A DNA stretch of 64,000 nucleotides, taken from positions 124,001 to 188,000 of the forward strand of contig NZ_JAMXOE010000006.1 in NCBI RefSeq assembly GCF_024055575.1. Direction: 5' to 3'. Positions 8,706 through 17,244 of the stretch are shown here, in pieces. The stretch comes from Mucilaginibacter flavidus. GTDB lineage: Bacteria; Bacteroidota; Bacteroidia; Sphingobacteriales; Sphingobacteriaceae. The notes beneath the pieces are model-generated. The model worked only from the letters and a program-made list of their open reading frames with translations, did no database searches and had not been told where the DNA came from. The first letter of the stretch is position 1. Each line of letters starts with the position of its first letter. A program made the position numbers and the translations under genes.

Positions 8706-9383
8706 TTAGAATTTATGTGATGATTCTACTCTGCCGTCTAAAAGGTTAATTATTCTTGAGCCGTATTCGGCATTTTTTTCTGAGTGTGTTACTTGGATAA
8801 TAGTTACTCCGTCTTCCTTATTCAGCTTACGGAATAATTCCATAATTTCCTCGCCTTGTTTGGAGTTTAAGTTACCAGTGGGTTCATCGGCCAATAATAG
8901 TTTTGGTCTTGCAATAAGCGCGCGGGCTATACCCACCAACTGCTGCTGACCACCTGATAATTGCGCGGGGAAAAGGTCTTTTTTACCTACGATCTGGAAA
9001 CGGTCGAGCATATCGGCAACCATAGCTTTGCGCTCGGTGCCCTTAAAGTCCTGGTAAATTAATGGGGTCTCGATGTTTTCATAAACGGTAAGTTCGTCTA
9101 TCAAATGGTAAGCCTGGAACACAAAGCCGATATATTGTTTATAAAGGGCCGAACGTTGTTTGTCTTTCAATTGATGAACAGCATTGCCCACGAAATAGTG
9201 AAATCCTTCAGATGGTTCATCAAGCATGCCGATAACATTCAGCAACGTTGATTTGCCCGAGCCCGACGGGCCCATGATAGAAATAAATTCGCCTTCTTCA
9301 ACCTCAATGTTAATGTCGTTTAATACAATATTCTTGTTGCCGCCGGCCTGGTAGTACTTTGAAATATGCTGAAGTGATAACAT
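8706..9383 (-). CDS. ABC transporter ATP-binding protein (MacB/LolD type)
   Basis: Cytoplasmic ATPase subunit of the MacB/LolD class. Walker A GPSGSGKST (about 38-46), Q-loop near FQAYHL, signature LSGGQQQLVGIARAL, Walker B LLLADEPTGN and switch His in VTHSEKNAEYG are all present. The signature carries Leu where most relatives have Arg (QQQRV); the codon is TTG, so it is not a translation artefact, and as far as I recall the same variant is common in Bacteroidota members. The class normally works with FtsX-like permeases in peptide, lipoprotein or drug export. Here it is paired only with the downstream TolC gene; no permease is adjacent. Confidence 0.88.
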   Translation of the reverse strand: MLSLQHISKYYQAGGNKNIVLNDINIEVEEGEFISIMGPSGSGKSTLLNVIGMLDEPSEGFHYFVGNAVHQLKDKQRSALYKQYIGFVFQAYHLIDELTVYENIETPLIYQDFKGTERKAMVADMLDRFQIVGKKDLFPAQLSGGQQQLVGIARALIARPKLLLADEPTGNLNSKQGEEIMELFRKLNKEDGVTIIQVTHSEKNAEYGSRIINLLDGRVESSHKF

Positions 9384-9586
9384 GTGTTTTTAATTAATGA
9401 ATTAGTTATTTGGTGAATTATCGAGTTGCTAATTTATAATAACTATTTGAAATTAATTATAGCTATCCCGTAATTCGGGCACATAGGCATCAATAACATA
9501 CCAAACTTTTAATATGTTAAATATCAAGTTTTTATGTATTGAACTTTAGCTAAAAACTGTTCGCTTATGTAACATGAGGCGTACGG

Positions 9587-9730
9587 TTATGATACAAGTT
9601 GAAGATTGACGAATTGTGAGCTGTTACGAATAAACCAACTGGCGTCAGTAATAAAAATGGCTTTGCCTTCATGTTCCAGGAGCTTGGAGAACGAGTTGTC
9701 ATCTTGTTTTAAAGTTAACACAATATCCAC
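9587..9730 (-). CDS. Possible 47-residue ORF overlapping the GNAT 3' end
   Basis: A GTG-initiated frame of 47 codons that overlaps the last codons of the GNAT gene in another frame, as in translational coupling. The translation (starts VDIVLTLKQDD, includes HEGKAIFITDASWFIR) has a protein-like composition but I recognise no family, and no ATG exists in frame. It may be a gene remnant or chance. The rest of 9384-9714 holds only AT-rich degenerate repeats (for example gaattagttatttggtgaat). Confidence 0.2.
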   Translation of the reverse strand: MDIVLTLKQDDNSFSKLLEHEGKAIFITDASWFIRNSSQFVNLQLVS

Positions 9731-10221
9731 TCATACCGCTGCTCCATCAGCTTTTTTCCGAACGTAATTGATTCCACTTCGTCTGTTAAAACAAAGCCCA
9801 TTTTTTTATAAATAGCGGCTGCGGTTATTTGTTCTTCTGTTGTCCAGAGGAAACATGTTTTATAACCTTTTTCCTTTAAAAAATCCGTAAACAACATCGT
9901 TAGCGTTTTGCCTAGCCCTATACCGCGATATTCGGGTTCTAAAATAAAAAAACGCAATTGCGCCGCATTATTTTCACGATGCATTAAAAGCAAAAAACCA
10001 ACTATCCTGCCTTTGTGCACAGCAACCCATACCCTATCCATATCAGGGTCGTAATGTTTATGAAACTCATACAGGCCGGCAGCGACGTAAGCCTCAAAGC
10101 TGGTTGAAAAATTGTACTCTTTACAGTATAACGCTCCGTGCATCCAGGTTACATAGCCAATATCGCCGGGCCGAAGGAAAGTACGGATAGTAATGTCATT
10201 TAAACTAATATCGTGATTCAT
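9715..10221 (-). CDS. GNAT-family N-acetyltransferase
   Basis: A GCN5-related acetyltransferase, using acetyl-CoA on an unknown amine. The core contains the acetyl-CoA binding stretch LEPEYRGIGLGKTL (R/Q-x-x-G-x-G/A) followed by helix MLFTDFLKEKGYKTCFLWT and the C-terminal AAAIYKKMGFVL. I place the start at the ATG at 10221, giving a one-base gap to the MarR stop (TAACATG); the earlier ATG at 10245 would overlap the MarR gene. The tight pairing with a MarR regulator resembles MarR-GNAT fusion proteins and suggests the regulator controls or cooperates with this enzyme. Confidence 0.85.
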   Translation of the reverse strand: MNHDISLNDITIRTFLRPGDIGYVTWMHGALYCKEYNFSTSFEAYVAAGLYEFHKHYDPDMDRVWVAVHKGRIVGFLLLMHRENNAAQLRFFILEPEYRGIGLGKTLTMLFTDFLKEKGYKTCFLWTTEEQITAAAIYKKMGFVLTDEVESITFGKKLMEQRYEWILC

Positions 10222-10222
10222 G

Positions 10223-10660
10223 TTATTTGTGGGGTCTATTTTCAAAAATATTCCTGATGGCCTCCATATGGCCGGTTAAGGCCATAATATCTGCTTCGGT
10301 AAATCTTGACAGCATATCTTTTACCTGGGCTTGTGAAGTATCATTTAATCCCCAAAAAATATCACTCCCTTTCGACGACAGCTGCAATTTAAATACCCTT
10401 CCATCCTGCTCAGACTGTTTTTTTAGGATAAGCCCCTTTTTTTCGAGATTTTGAAGCAGCCTGCTTAGATAGCCTTTGTCGAGATTTAATAAATCGATAA
10501 GGTCGCTGGCGGTCATCCCATCGGGATGATGGTACAGTTCGAAGATAATACGCACTTCGGTTAGTGAAAACTCGCTGTCGAGATATTTATCCAACAAACC
10601 AATTACCGATGTATAAAAACGGTTGAACGCCCTGATGCGGGCTACATATTCGTCTATCAT
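10223..10660 (-). CDS. MarR-family transcriptional regulator
   Basis: A winged-helix repressor/sensor. From the ATG at 10660 (MIDEYVARIRAFNRF) it has 145 residues, the usual MarR length; the upstream start would add 18 residues rich in Cys and aromatic residues that do not fit the family. The DNA-binding region reads DGMTASDLIDLLNLDKGYLS with the wing around KKQSEQDGRVFKLQLSSKG. It is the first gene of a two-gene unit with the downstream GNAT. Ligand unknown. A small acid or antibiotic-like effector would be typical, but nothing in the sequence says which. Confidence 0.88.
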   Translation of the reverse strand: MIDEYVARIRAFNRFYTSVIGLLDKYLDSEFSLTEVRIIFELYHHPDGMTASDLIDLLNLDKGYLSRLLQNLEKKGLILKKQSEQDGRVFKLQLSSKGSDIFWGLNDTSQAQVKDMLSRFTEADIMALTGHMEAIRNIFENRPHK

Positions 10661-10714
10661 TATAAAAACATAGAGACATCGTTGACAAAAGCAACTATAT
10701 TTATCTACCTCCAT

Positions 10715-11047
10715 TGAAAATTTACAAAATAGCGTATCGCGCGCCTGAAATTTGGGTACCGGGTATGAATTTTGGCATATTGCTTACAATAGCGTTCTCG
10801 CCAATTCTCAGTAGTTAAAATGCTGATTTTATTTAATAAATAATTTTCCTGATTTCTTTTTACCCCTCATTTTAACTCAATCATGTTCATAACTATCAAT
10901 AAATCAACTCATACAACCTCCGGTTCTACGAATTATTACCCTATTTCACTAAACCATAAATCCGGGACTATTTCATTCTTCGTTAATTGTAATAGCAGTG
11001 TAAATTTTAACCACCGCGACAATTGATCAACAAACTAAAAAATCACG
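10715..11047. other. Intergenic region without supported feature
   Basis: A divergent intergenic stretch between the MarR unit (-) and the small membrane/haemoglobin pair (+). It is AT-rich and must contain both promoters, but I could not pick a convincing TAnnTTTG box with a properly spaced TTG. No hairpin, tRNA or ORF worth listing. Confidence 0.4.
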
Positions 11048-11473
11048 ATGATGAAAAAGACAATCAAAAAAATCCTTCTTTACAGCCTCGGTACCTTTTT
11101 GTTTCTCGTTTTGGTTCTTGCTGTTCATATCTATTTCGTCTATCGCCCGGCTCCTAACGCAAACACAAGGGTAATGGCACGCATTGATATTAAGCAACCG
11201 ATAAGCCAGGATGATGCCAACAAAATCACCTCATGGATGGCGCATGAAAAAGGAATTGACCACGCGGTGGTAAACGCACAAAACAGGAACGTGGTGTTCA
11301 CCTTCTTCCCGTTAAAAACTACCGGCGATCGGGTCACCCAAGATTTAAAATCAAATTTTGCGCTTAAAGCCGAAAGATTTGTCCCAAGCGGCGAACAAAT
11401 GAAGAGCGGGTGCCCTGTGGCTTCTACCTCTTATGCTTACAAAATATATAAAGTAATCTCAAACATAATTTAA
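11048..11473 (+). CDS. Small membrane-anchored protein, possible HMA-like fold
   Basis: A 141-residue protein with one N-terminal membrane segment (about residues 9-32, YSLGTFLFLVLVLAVHIYFVY) and a C-terminal domain outside the membrane. The domain pattern beta-alpha-beta (RIDIKQPIS, then DANKITSWMAHEKGI, then VVNAQNRNVVFTFFP) is compatible with a ferredoxin-like heavy-metal-associated fold, but the CxxC metal motif is absent; a single GCPV Cys lies near the C-terminus. It ends 11 bases before the truncated-haemoglobin-like lipoprotein gene, so the two are almost certainly co-transcribed and may form a haem or redox pair at the membrane. Family not recognised with certainty. Confidence 0.6.
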   Translation: MMKKTIKKILLYSLGTFLFLVLVLAVHIYFVYRPAPNANTRVMARIDIKQPISQDDANKITSWMAHEKGIDHAVVNAQNRNVVFTFFPLKTTGDRVTQDLKSNFALKAERFVPSGEQMKSGCPVASTSYAYKIYKVISNII

Positions 11474-11484
11474 AAACAAAACCC

Positions 11485-12045
11485 ATGAAAAAAGTATCAA
11501 ACTTATTATTTGCGGCAACGGCATTGTTAGCAGTACTGGCAATTGAATCGTGCAGCAATAAATCAAACAATGTTACACCGGTTAAACCTACGCTTTATGA
11601 TTCCCTTGGCGGAACTGCTATGGTTAATGACCCTGCGAAAGCAGGGACTATGATTGAAAAAGGCCGGTTAGGCATTCGCTCAGTTATCGACAGTACAATT
11701 TTCGTAATTGCAGGCGATAGCAGGATCAATGGCCATTTCACCGTGTTGCTGGCCGAAGTTACAAAGGGCGACCTTTCCGGCTTTACTGAGTTGAGCGACA
11801 ACCTTACAACCTTTGTTGCCGTAGCTACAGGTGCAAAACATTATACATACAACGGCATGAGTATGACTGAAGCGCACGATCCGGCAAAAAATTCACGTAT
11901 GAATGGAAAAGCTTCCAGCGCTGATTTTGACGCATTTGTGGATGATTTGGTAAAAGGCGCTAATAAAAACGGACTGCCTGCAAATTTGCTTGGTTCAGTA
12001 GGCAAAATTGTTGTTAGCCTAAAGGCACAGGTTGTTCAAAAGTAA
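11485..12045 (+). CDS. Exported truncated-haemoglobin-like lipoprotein
   Basis: The N-terminus is a lipoprotein-type signal ending IESC, so the protein is probably a periplasmic lipoprotein. The mature part resembles group 1 truncated haemoglobins: TLYDSLGG at the start, the FVAVATG-x-KHYTYNG segment, and MSMTEAHDP where the His is in the proximal haem-ligand position, followed by SADFDAFVDDLV and a C-terminal helix. About 15-20 extra residues lie between the LYDSLGG motif and the E-helix region, and the usual distal Tyr of the B helix is not obvious. Known truncated haemoglobins bind O2 or NO and are usually cytoplasmic; an exported one is unusual. Haem binding is inferred, not shown. Confidence 0.72.
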   Translation: MKKVSNLLFAATALLAVLAIESCSNKSNNVTPVKPTLYDSLGGTAMVNDPAKAGTMIEKGRLGIRSVIDSTIFVIAGDSRINGHFTVLLAEVTKGDLSGFTELSDNLTTFVAVATGAKHYTYNGMSMTEAHDPAKNSRMNGKASSADFDAFVDDLVKGANKNGLPANLLGSVGKIVVSLKAQVVQK

Positions 12046-12076
12046 TTGCAATAGTTGGTTTGTTTAATCTATCGAA

Positions 12077-12104
12077 AAAGCCCGGATTTATTCCGGGTTT
12101 TTTC
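12077..12104 (+). terminator. Intrinsic terminator after the haemoglobin-like gene
   Basis: Stem CCCGGA (12081-12086) with TCCGGG (12092-12097), extended by A-T pairs, 5-base loop, then a T run. It closes the two-gene unit starting at 11048. Confidence 0.85.
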
Positions 12105-12209
12105 ATTAATAAAACTACGCAATGCCTAATGACAATTGCGTGACAGTAAAATTGTATTTCTTAACAACCGAAGCGCTTAAAATAACGTAATTAATTAAAA
12201 ATCAGGTAT

Positions 12210-13439
12210 ATGAAGATAATAAAACCTATCGATATCGCTCATTTTTTCGCAATTGGCATCAATTATAAGAAAGCTGATGCGAGCATAAGAGGCCAATTTG
12301 CCATCTGTAACGAAGGTTATCAGCGCATTTTGGAACTGGCTCCTGCTTATAATATCGATAGTTTATTTGTTTTATCAACCTGCAACCGAACAGAAATTTA
12401 TGGATTCGCGCCCAATTCAGACTTGTTAATTGACCTTTTATGTACTCAAACCAAGGGTGACAGCGAAACATTTGCCGAGCTGGCTTATTCAAAAAATGGT
12501 GCAAAAGCAGTTGAACATTTATTTAACGTTGGCGCCGGTTTAGATTCGCAAATACTGGGTGACTATGAAATAACCGGACAACTAAAACAGGTGATTAAGC
12601 TGTCAAAAGCTCATGGGATGTTAAATTCATTTTTGGAACGGCTGGTCAACAATGTATTGCAATCATCGAAAACGGTAAAAAACGAAACCAAATTAAGCGG
12701 CGGGACTGTTTCTGTTTCATTCGCAGCTATACAATACATCAAACGTCATGTTGAAATTAACCACGCTACAAAAATTTTACTTGTTGGTACAGGAAAAATC
12801 GGACGTAATACTTGCAAAAATCTGGTCGATTATTTAAAAACCAGCAACGTTACACTCATCAACAGGTCAGAAGACAAGGCCGCACAACTCGCTGCCGAAT
12901 TAGGCTTAAAATGCGCCCCCTTATGTGATTTGGACGATCACATCAAAACATCTGACATTATCCTGGTGGCCTCAAACGCCTGTGAACCAGTTGTGTTAGC
13001 CTCGCATCTTGTAAATTGCGGCGAGAAGCTTATTATCGATCTATCGGTGCCTTATAATGTAGAAGAATTTGCAGCCACCCTCCCTAACATCACTTTAGTT
13101 AACGTTGATATGCTTTCGAAACTTAACGATGAAACTTTGAAAGCACGTGAAGCAGAAAAACCAAAAGCTCAGGAAATAATCGCCATACAAATGGACGGCT
13201 TTATGGATTGGTATACGATGAGCAAGAATGCCCCCGCATTAAATGCCATTAAAACCAAGCTAAGCCAAATATACCAGCAACAAGAAACCAGTCTATATCG
13301 AAATAGTGTGCGTTCCATCTTTGTTGATGAGAAAAAAATACAGTGCGTTGTTAAAATGGCTGCAAATAAAATGCGCCGTGATAATCTTCAGGGCTGTTAT
13401 TACCTGGAAGCTATTAATGAGTTTATGGCAACTGCATAA
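12210..13439 (+). CDS. hemA: Glutamyl-tRNA reductase
   Basis: First committed enzyme of the C5 haem/tetrapyrrole pathway, reducing glutamyl-tRNA to glutamate-1-semialdehyde with NADPH. The catalytic Cys is in LSTCNRTEIY (Cys58); DSQILGDYEITGQLKQ is the Bacteroidota form of the substrate-binding motif; the NADPH site is LLVGTGKIGRN (about 187-197); a C-terminal dimerisation helix region follows. Length 409 is normal. It stands alone here, with hemC, hemD and others not in the window. The upstream haemoglobin-like gene is a suggestive neighbour but is separated by a terminator. Confidence 0.95.
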   Translation: MKIIKPIDIAHFFAIGINYKKADASIRGQFAICNEGYQRILELAPAYNIDSLFVLSTCNRTEIYGFAPNSDLLIDLLCTQTKGDSETFAELAYSKNGAKAVEHLFNVGAGLDSQILGDYEITGQLKQVIKLSKAHGMLNSFLERLVNNVLQSSKTVKNETKLSGGTVSVSFAAIQYIKRHVEINHATKILLVGTGKIGRNTCKNLVDYLKTSNVTLINRSEDKAAQLAAELGLKCAPLCDLDDHIKTSDIILVASNACEPVVLASHLVNCGEKLIIDLSVPYNVEEFAATLPNITLVNVDMLSKLNDETLKAREAEKPKAQEIIAIQMDGFMDWYTMSKNAPALNAIKTKLSQIYQQQETSLYRNSVRSIFVDEKKIQCVVKMAANKMRRDNLQGCYYLEAINEFMATA

Positions 13440-13572
13440 ATCAGTTTCGTTCCGCCGGGTACTATACAACTCCACTTTAATTATGATCGTTGCCGTCTTA
13501 TCGTAATACTTTATTTGATGCTGTATATACTATTAAAAATCAGATTGTTTTGTTTCAATCTGTGTACTAATT

Positions 13573-13668
13573 TCACCTGATATCTTTAGGGTTGGTGCGG
13601 TTATCTGCGCTTTTGTTATAGTTGCCGGTAATAAATAATATCACTATGATTAATAGGATTTTTAGCAT
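13573..13668 (-). CDS. Possible 31-residue single-span membrane peptide
   Basis: An ATG-initiated ORF nine bases downstream of the phosphotransferase stop codon, encoding a hydrophobic segment (LKILLIIVILFITG) followed by a short polar tail (NYNKSADNRTNPKDIR). The layout is that of a small membrane protein co-transcribed with its neighbour. No family recognised; could be chance. Confidence 0.35.
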   Translation of the reverse strand: MLKILLIIVILFITGNYNKSADNRTNPKDIR

Positions 13669-13677
13669 CAGCTTGTT

Positions 13678-14676
13678 TTACAATCCGCCAAACCAGTCTA
13701 TCCATTTTTTAATCAACGCCGTCCTGTCCTTTAAATACTTGGGGCCAAAGAAGATACTCGACCAATCATCAAAATTTTCGTACTGAAAGCCCAGGTAAAA
13801 CACCCAAAAGCCGAACCCCAGACATTGTATAGCTTTCAACTCATCGTCGTGAAGCGGCCTTCCTTTTCGGTAATTTTCAACAAATAAAGCAAATGCGCGT
13901 TCGGCCTCCCCGCGCGATATTTTACCGTAAGTGGCTTCTAAAAAGTAGTGAATATAAAACGACATTATATCATTAGCGAGGTAGCCCTTGCCGGCAAAAT
14001 CAAAATCGAAAAAGGTAATCTGGTTATTACTATCGAAATGGAAGTTCTTTGGCAGAAAATCGTACTGGCAATAGCCGTAGCTAAAATTATTATAATTGAA
14101 TTGATTGAGCCGGGCAATTACCTTTTTGGCAGTACTTGTTAAATAATCATATTCATCCGGCAGGTCAGTAAATGCCGGTTTAATGGTTTCAAGCGGACTG
14201 GTAATTGTACTTTCAATACTAAATGATATCCTGCTGTTTTTCAGATCAATATCGGAAGTTAGATTATGAATCGCTGCCATTTCTTGCCCCAGTACGGCCA
14301 ACTGCGCATCATTCATATCGTTTATAACCTGGCCTTGTGCGAAACTAAATAATACGCCGTGCCGCGTGCCCTCTATCGCATTAAAAGTTTGAATTTTATG
14401 ACCAGATAAATCGGCAACCGGATACGATACTTTCGCACCTCTTTCAGCAAGTATAGTAAGCAACTCTACCTCGCCTGCTATCTCATCAAGTTTACGATGG
14501 GCATCGCGGTAAATTTTAAGAATGTATTTATCTGCCGGATCTTCAATAATGTAAGTATCGCTCACATTGTGAATGAGCAAACGACAAGCCGTATCGGAAA
14601 ATCCATAACATTTTGAAATAAAACCATTTAAAGCCTTTGCCGAAAGTGTAGAATACTGCGCGGGGAAAATATCCAT
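13678..14676 (-). CDS. APH-family phosphotransferase, function unknown
   Basis: A kinase-like protein of the aminoglycoside phosphotransferase/choline kinase fold. The catalytic loop reads GYCQYDFLPKNFHF and the metal-binding motif FFDFDFAGKG. In most relatives the loop is HGDLHxxN; here the His is replaced by Gln (QYD) while Asp and Asn are kept, so activity is plausible but not certain. The N-terminal lobe carries YILKIYR (ATP-binding Lys). Such enzymes act on homoserine, choline, sugars or small metabolites; the substrate here is unknown. Same strand as the GMC oxidoreductase upstream (83 bp gap), with which it could share a transcript. Confidence 0.75.
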   Translation of the reverse strand: MDIFPAQYSTLSAKALNGFISKCYGFSDTACRLLIHNVSDTYIIEDPADKYILKIYRDAHRKLDEIAGEVELLTILAERGAKVSYPVADLSGHKIQTFNAIEGTRHGVLFSFAQGQVINDMNDAQLAVLGQEMAAIHNLTSDIDLKNSRISFSIESTITSPLETIKPAFTDLPDEYDYLTSTAKKVIARLNQFNYNNFSYGYCQYDFLPKNFHFDSNNQITFFDFDFAGKGYLANDIMSFYIHYFLEATYGKISRGEAERAFALFVENYRKGRPLHDDELKAIQCLGFGFWVFYLGFQYENFDDWSSIFFGPKYLKDRTALIKKWIDWFGGL

Positions 14677-14759
14677 TGTTGATCCGGTGATTGTATAGCG
14701 CGCAAAAGTATCAATTACCTTTCAGCTTTCGCCGTTAACCTTTCAGCTTTTACCCCCTT

Positions 14760-16478
14760 TTAGATATTTCCCTTCTTCAATTCGTCCGCAGCAAAATTAG
14801 CCGCACGGGCAGTTAAAGCCATATAAGTTAATGACGGGTTTTGGCAGGCAGACGAAACCATACAGGCACCATCAGTAACAAACACGTTTTTAGCATCCCA
14901 AACCTGGTTATGCTCGTTCAACACCGATGTTTTCGGGTCGCGGCCCATGCGGGCGGTGCCCATCTCGTGGATGCCATCGCCTACGTTATGCCCCCTGTCC
15001 CACGATTGAACGTTTTTTACGCCTGCATTTTCCAGCATTTCGCGCGCCTCTTTTACAATATCAACCCGCATTTTTTTCTCGTTGTCTTTTATTTCGGCGT
15101 CCATGGCCAAAACCGGCAGGCCCCATTTGTCTTTCCTGTCTTTATCCAGCGTTATTTTATTGTCGTGGTACGGTAGCAACTCACCAAACCCACCAATGCC
15201 GATGGTCCATTGCCCGGGTTCGGTAATTGCCTCTTTAAAGGCTGCGCCTACGTTCAACTCTGCAACATTCCTGCTCCACCCCTCGCGGCTTGCTGCTCCC
15301 TGGTAGCCAAAGCCACGCATATAATCGCGCTTGGTATCGCCGGGCAGGTTGGCAAACCTCACTAAATAAATACCGTTCGGCCTCCTGCCAAAATAATATT
15401 TATCCTCATATCCTTCAATGTTGCCAGATGCACCCAGGTTATAATGATGATCCATTATGTTATGCCCAAGTTCGCCACTACTACTGCCCAAGCCATCGGG
15501 CCAAATATCAGTTGCCGAATTCATCAATACCCATGCGCTGTTCAGTGTTGATGCATTTACAAACACAATTTTTGCATGGTATTCGTAGGTTTGGTGGGTT
15601 TCAGCGTCAACTATTTCAACGCCCGTTGCTTTTTTTGAGTTTTTATCGTAGATGATTTTGGTAACAACGGAAAAAGGCCTTACCGTTAAATTACCGGTTG
15701 CCACAGCCGCCGGCAAAGTTGACGATTGCGTGCTAAAATACCCCCCAAACGGGCACCCTTCCCAGCAACGGTTCCTGAAATGGCAGGCAGTTCTATCCGG
15801 AATTGCCTCGGTAAGATTAGCGCTGCGGCCAATTATCATATGGCGGGTGTTGTTGTAGTGTTTTTTCAAACGTTCAGCTACATCTTTTTCCACCACATTT
15901 AAATCCATCGGCTTCAAAAAATGACCATCCGGTAGTTGCGGCAGGCCTTCTATCGAACCATTTACGCCAGCAAATTTCTCTACATGATCGTACCACGGCG
16001 CAAGGTCTTTATAGCGTATGGGCCAGTCAATTGCCCAACCGTCTTTGGCATTAGCTTCAAAGTCAAAATCGCTCCAGCGATAGCTTTGGCGTCCCCATAA
16101 AATAGAACGGCCACCCAACTGGTATGACCGCCACCAGTTAAATGGCTTTATTTCGGTATAGGGTGCGTCCTGTTCGTTGGCCCAATAATCCATAATCGGC
16201 TCGTAAGCGCCCCAGTTGCGCGAAATAACCGGGCGCGCATGCCGCTCCGTTTGCGTCGGGTTGCCGCGGTGTTCAAGTTCCCAGGGGTCTTTTGCGGCAG
16301 ATTTATAATCTTTTAAATGTTCAAAATTACGCCCGCGCTCCAGCATTATGGTTTTTAGCCCCCGGCCGGTAAGCTCTTTGGCTGCCCAGCCGCCACTTAT
16401 ACCGGATCCGATTACAATCGCATCATAGGTGTTATTGATTTTAGCCTTGCCGTTGATGTTTACAGTATCTGCTGCCAT
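14760..16478 (-). CDS. GMC-family FAD-dependent oxidoreductase
   Basis: Glucose-methanol-choline oxidoreductase that would oxidise a sugar or alcohol. The FAD-binding motif is VIGSGISGGWAAKEL (about 21-35) with the family WAAKEL helix; GGRSILWGRQSYR is the second flavin-contact motif; the C-terminal part carries HEMGTARMG and CQNPSLTYMALTARAAN with the active-site His/Asn pair. A Cys cluster (HFRNRCWEGCPFGG) is typical of the gluconate-2-dehydrogenase-like subfamily. That subfamily usually has a twin-arginine-exported small subunit encoded next door; none is present here, and no signal peptide is visible, so the enzyme appears to lack its usual partner locally. Confidence 0.88.
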   Translation of the reverse strand: MAADTVNINGKAKINNTYDAIVIGSGISGGWAAKELTGRGLKTIMLERGRNFEHLKDYKSAAKDPWELEHRGNPTQTERHARPVISRNWGAYEPIMDYWANEQDAPYTEIKPFNWWRSYQLGGRSILWGRQSYRWSDFDFEANAKDGWAIDWPIRYKDLAPWYDHVEKFAGVNGSIEGLPQLPDGHFLKPMDLNVVEKDVAERLKKHYNNTRHMIIGRSANLTEAIPDRTACHFRNRCWEGCPFGGYFSTQSSTLPAAVATGNLTVRPFSVVTKIIYDKNSKKATGVEIVDAETHQTYEYHAKIVFVNASTLNSAWVLMNSATDIWPDGLGSSSGELGHNIMDHHYNLGASGNIEGYEDKYYFGRRPNGIYLVRFANLPGDTKRDYMRGFGYQGAASREGWSRNVAELNVGAAFKEAITEPGQWTIGIGGFGELLPYHDNKITLDKDRKDKWGLPVLAMDAEIKDNEKKMRVDIVKEAREMLENAGVKNVQSWDRGHNVGDGIHEMGTARMGRDPKTSVLNEHNQVWDAKNVFVTDGACMVSSACQNPSLTYMALTARAANFAADELKKGNI

Positions 16479-16674
16479 GTTTTGCGTTTGTTGGTTTGCA
16501 TGTGTGAAATCGATTGCATAATTGGTTTTACAATAATATCAAAATGCATTAACTAAAACAATGTTGTAATTGTATTATGAACATTTATGTCTTTGATTCC
16601 CGTCGCGTATAAAACCATACATCCACATTAGCGTTATACTACAAAATTTAGTAATTTGCGCTATATTTACTACA

Positions 16675-17202
16675 ATGAGCATAACCACCTATGGCTTACA
16701 GGATATAAAAAAAGAAATTCAGCACTTGCCGCAAGAGCAGGTTGCCGAGCTTTGCCTGCGCCTGGTGCGTTATAAAAAGGAAAACAAAGAATTGCTGGCT
16801 TACCTTTTATTTGAAGCAAATGACGAACATGCATTTGTTGAAAAAGTAAAGGCCGAAGTTGGCTTTATGCTTAGCCAGTTGCCTTCACATAGCTATCTCG
16901 CTTCAAAAAGTGTGCGTAAGGTATTGAGGCTGATAAGCAAGTACACCAAGTTCATGGCATCAAAACCGGCTGAAATAGAACTACTGCTTAATTTTTGCAA
17001 TAATTACCTGCAATACATCAACCGCAACACCTCGTACAAACCGCTTCGGATGATACTGGTTAGGCAGGTGCAAAAAATAAACGCCAGCATAAATAAACTG
17101 CATGAGGATTTGCAGTTTGATTACAGCCAGGAGTATAATACCTTAATTACAGCGGCTGAAAATAAATTCCCATGGTTTTACAAGAATGACTATTTGTTGT
17201 AA
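16675..17202 (+). CDS. Conserved hypothetical helical protein
   Basis: A 175-residue soluble protein, mostly alpha-helical, without signal peptide or membrane segment. It opens with a helix rich in charged residues (DIKKEIQHLPQEQVAELCLRL) that resembles short Bacteroidota proteins such as the DUF6155 group, but I cannot confirm the family. The C-terminal half has aromatic residues (WFYKNDYLL). It is divergent from the GMC oxidoreductase and lies 42 bp upstream of the sigma factor gene. Function unknown. Confidence 0.6.
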   Translation: MSITTYGLQDIKKEIQHLPQEQVAELCLRLVRYKKENKELLAYLLFEANDEHAFVEKVKAEVGFMLSQLPSHSYLASKSVRKVLRLISKYTKFMASKPAEIELLLNFCNNYLQYINRNTSYKPLRMILVRQVQKINASINKLHEDLQFDYSQEYNTLITAAENKFPWFYKNDYLL

Positions 17203-17244
17203 CATCTTTGGTGTTTTAAAATCTAACCAATAAATTAACTGATA

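Noticed and set aside
14841..15858. Several plus-strand frames of 60-120 codons over the GMC oxidoreductase
   Set aside because: The minus-strand gene is continuous with complete motifs; these are opposite-strand shadows.
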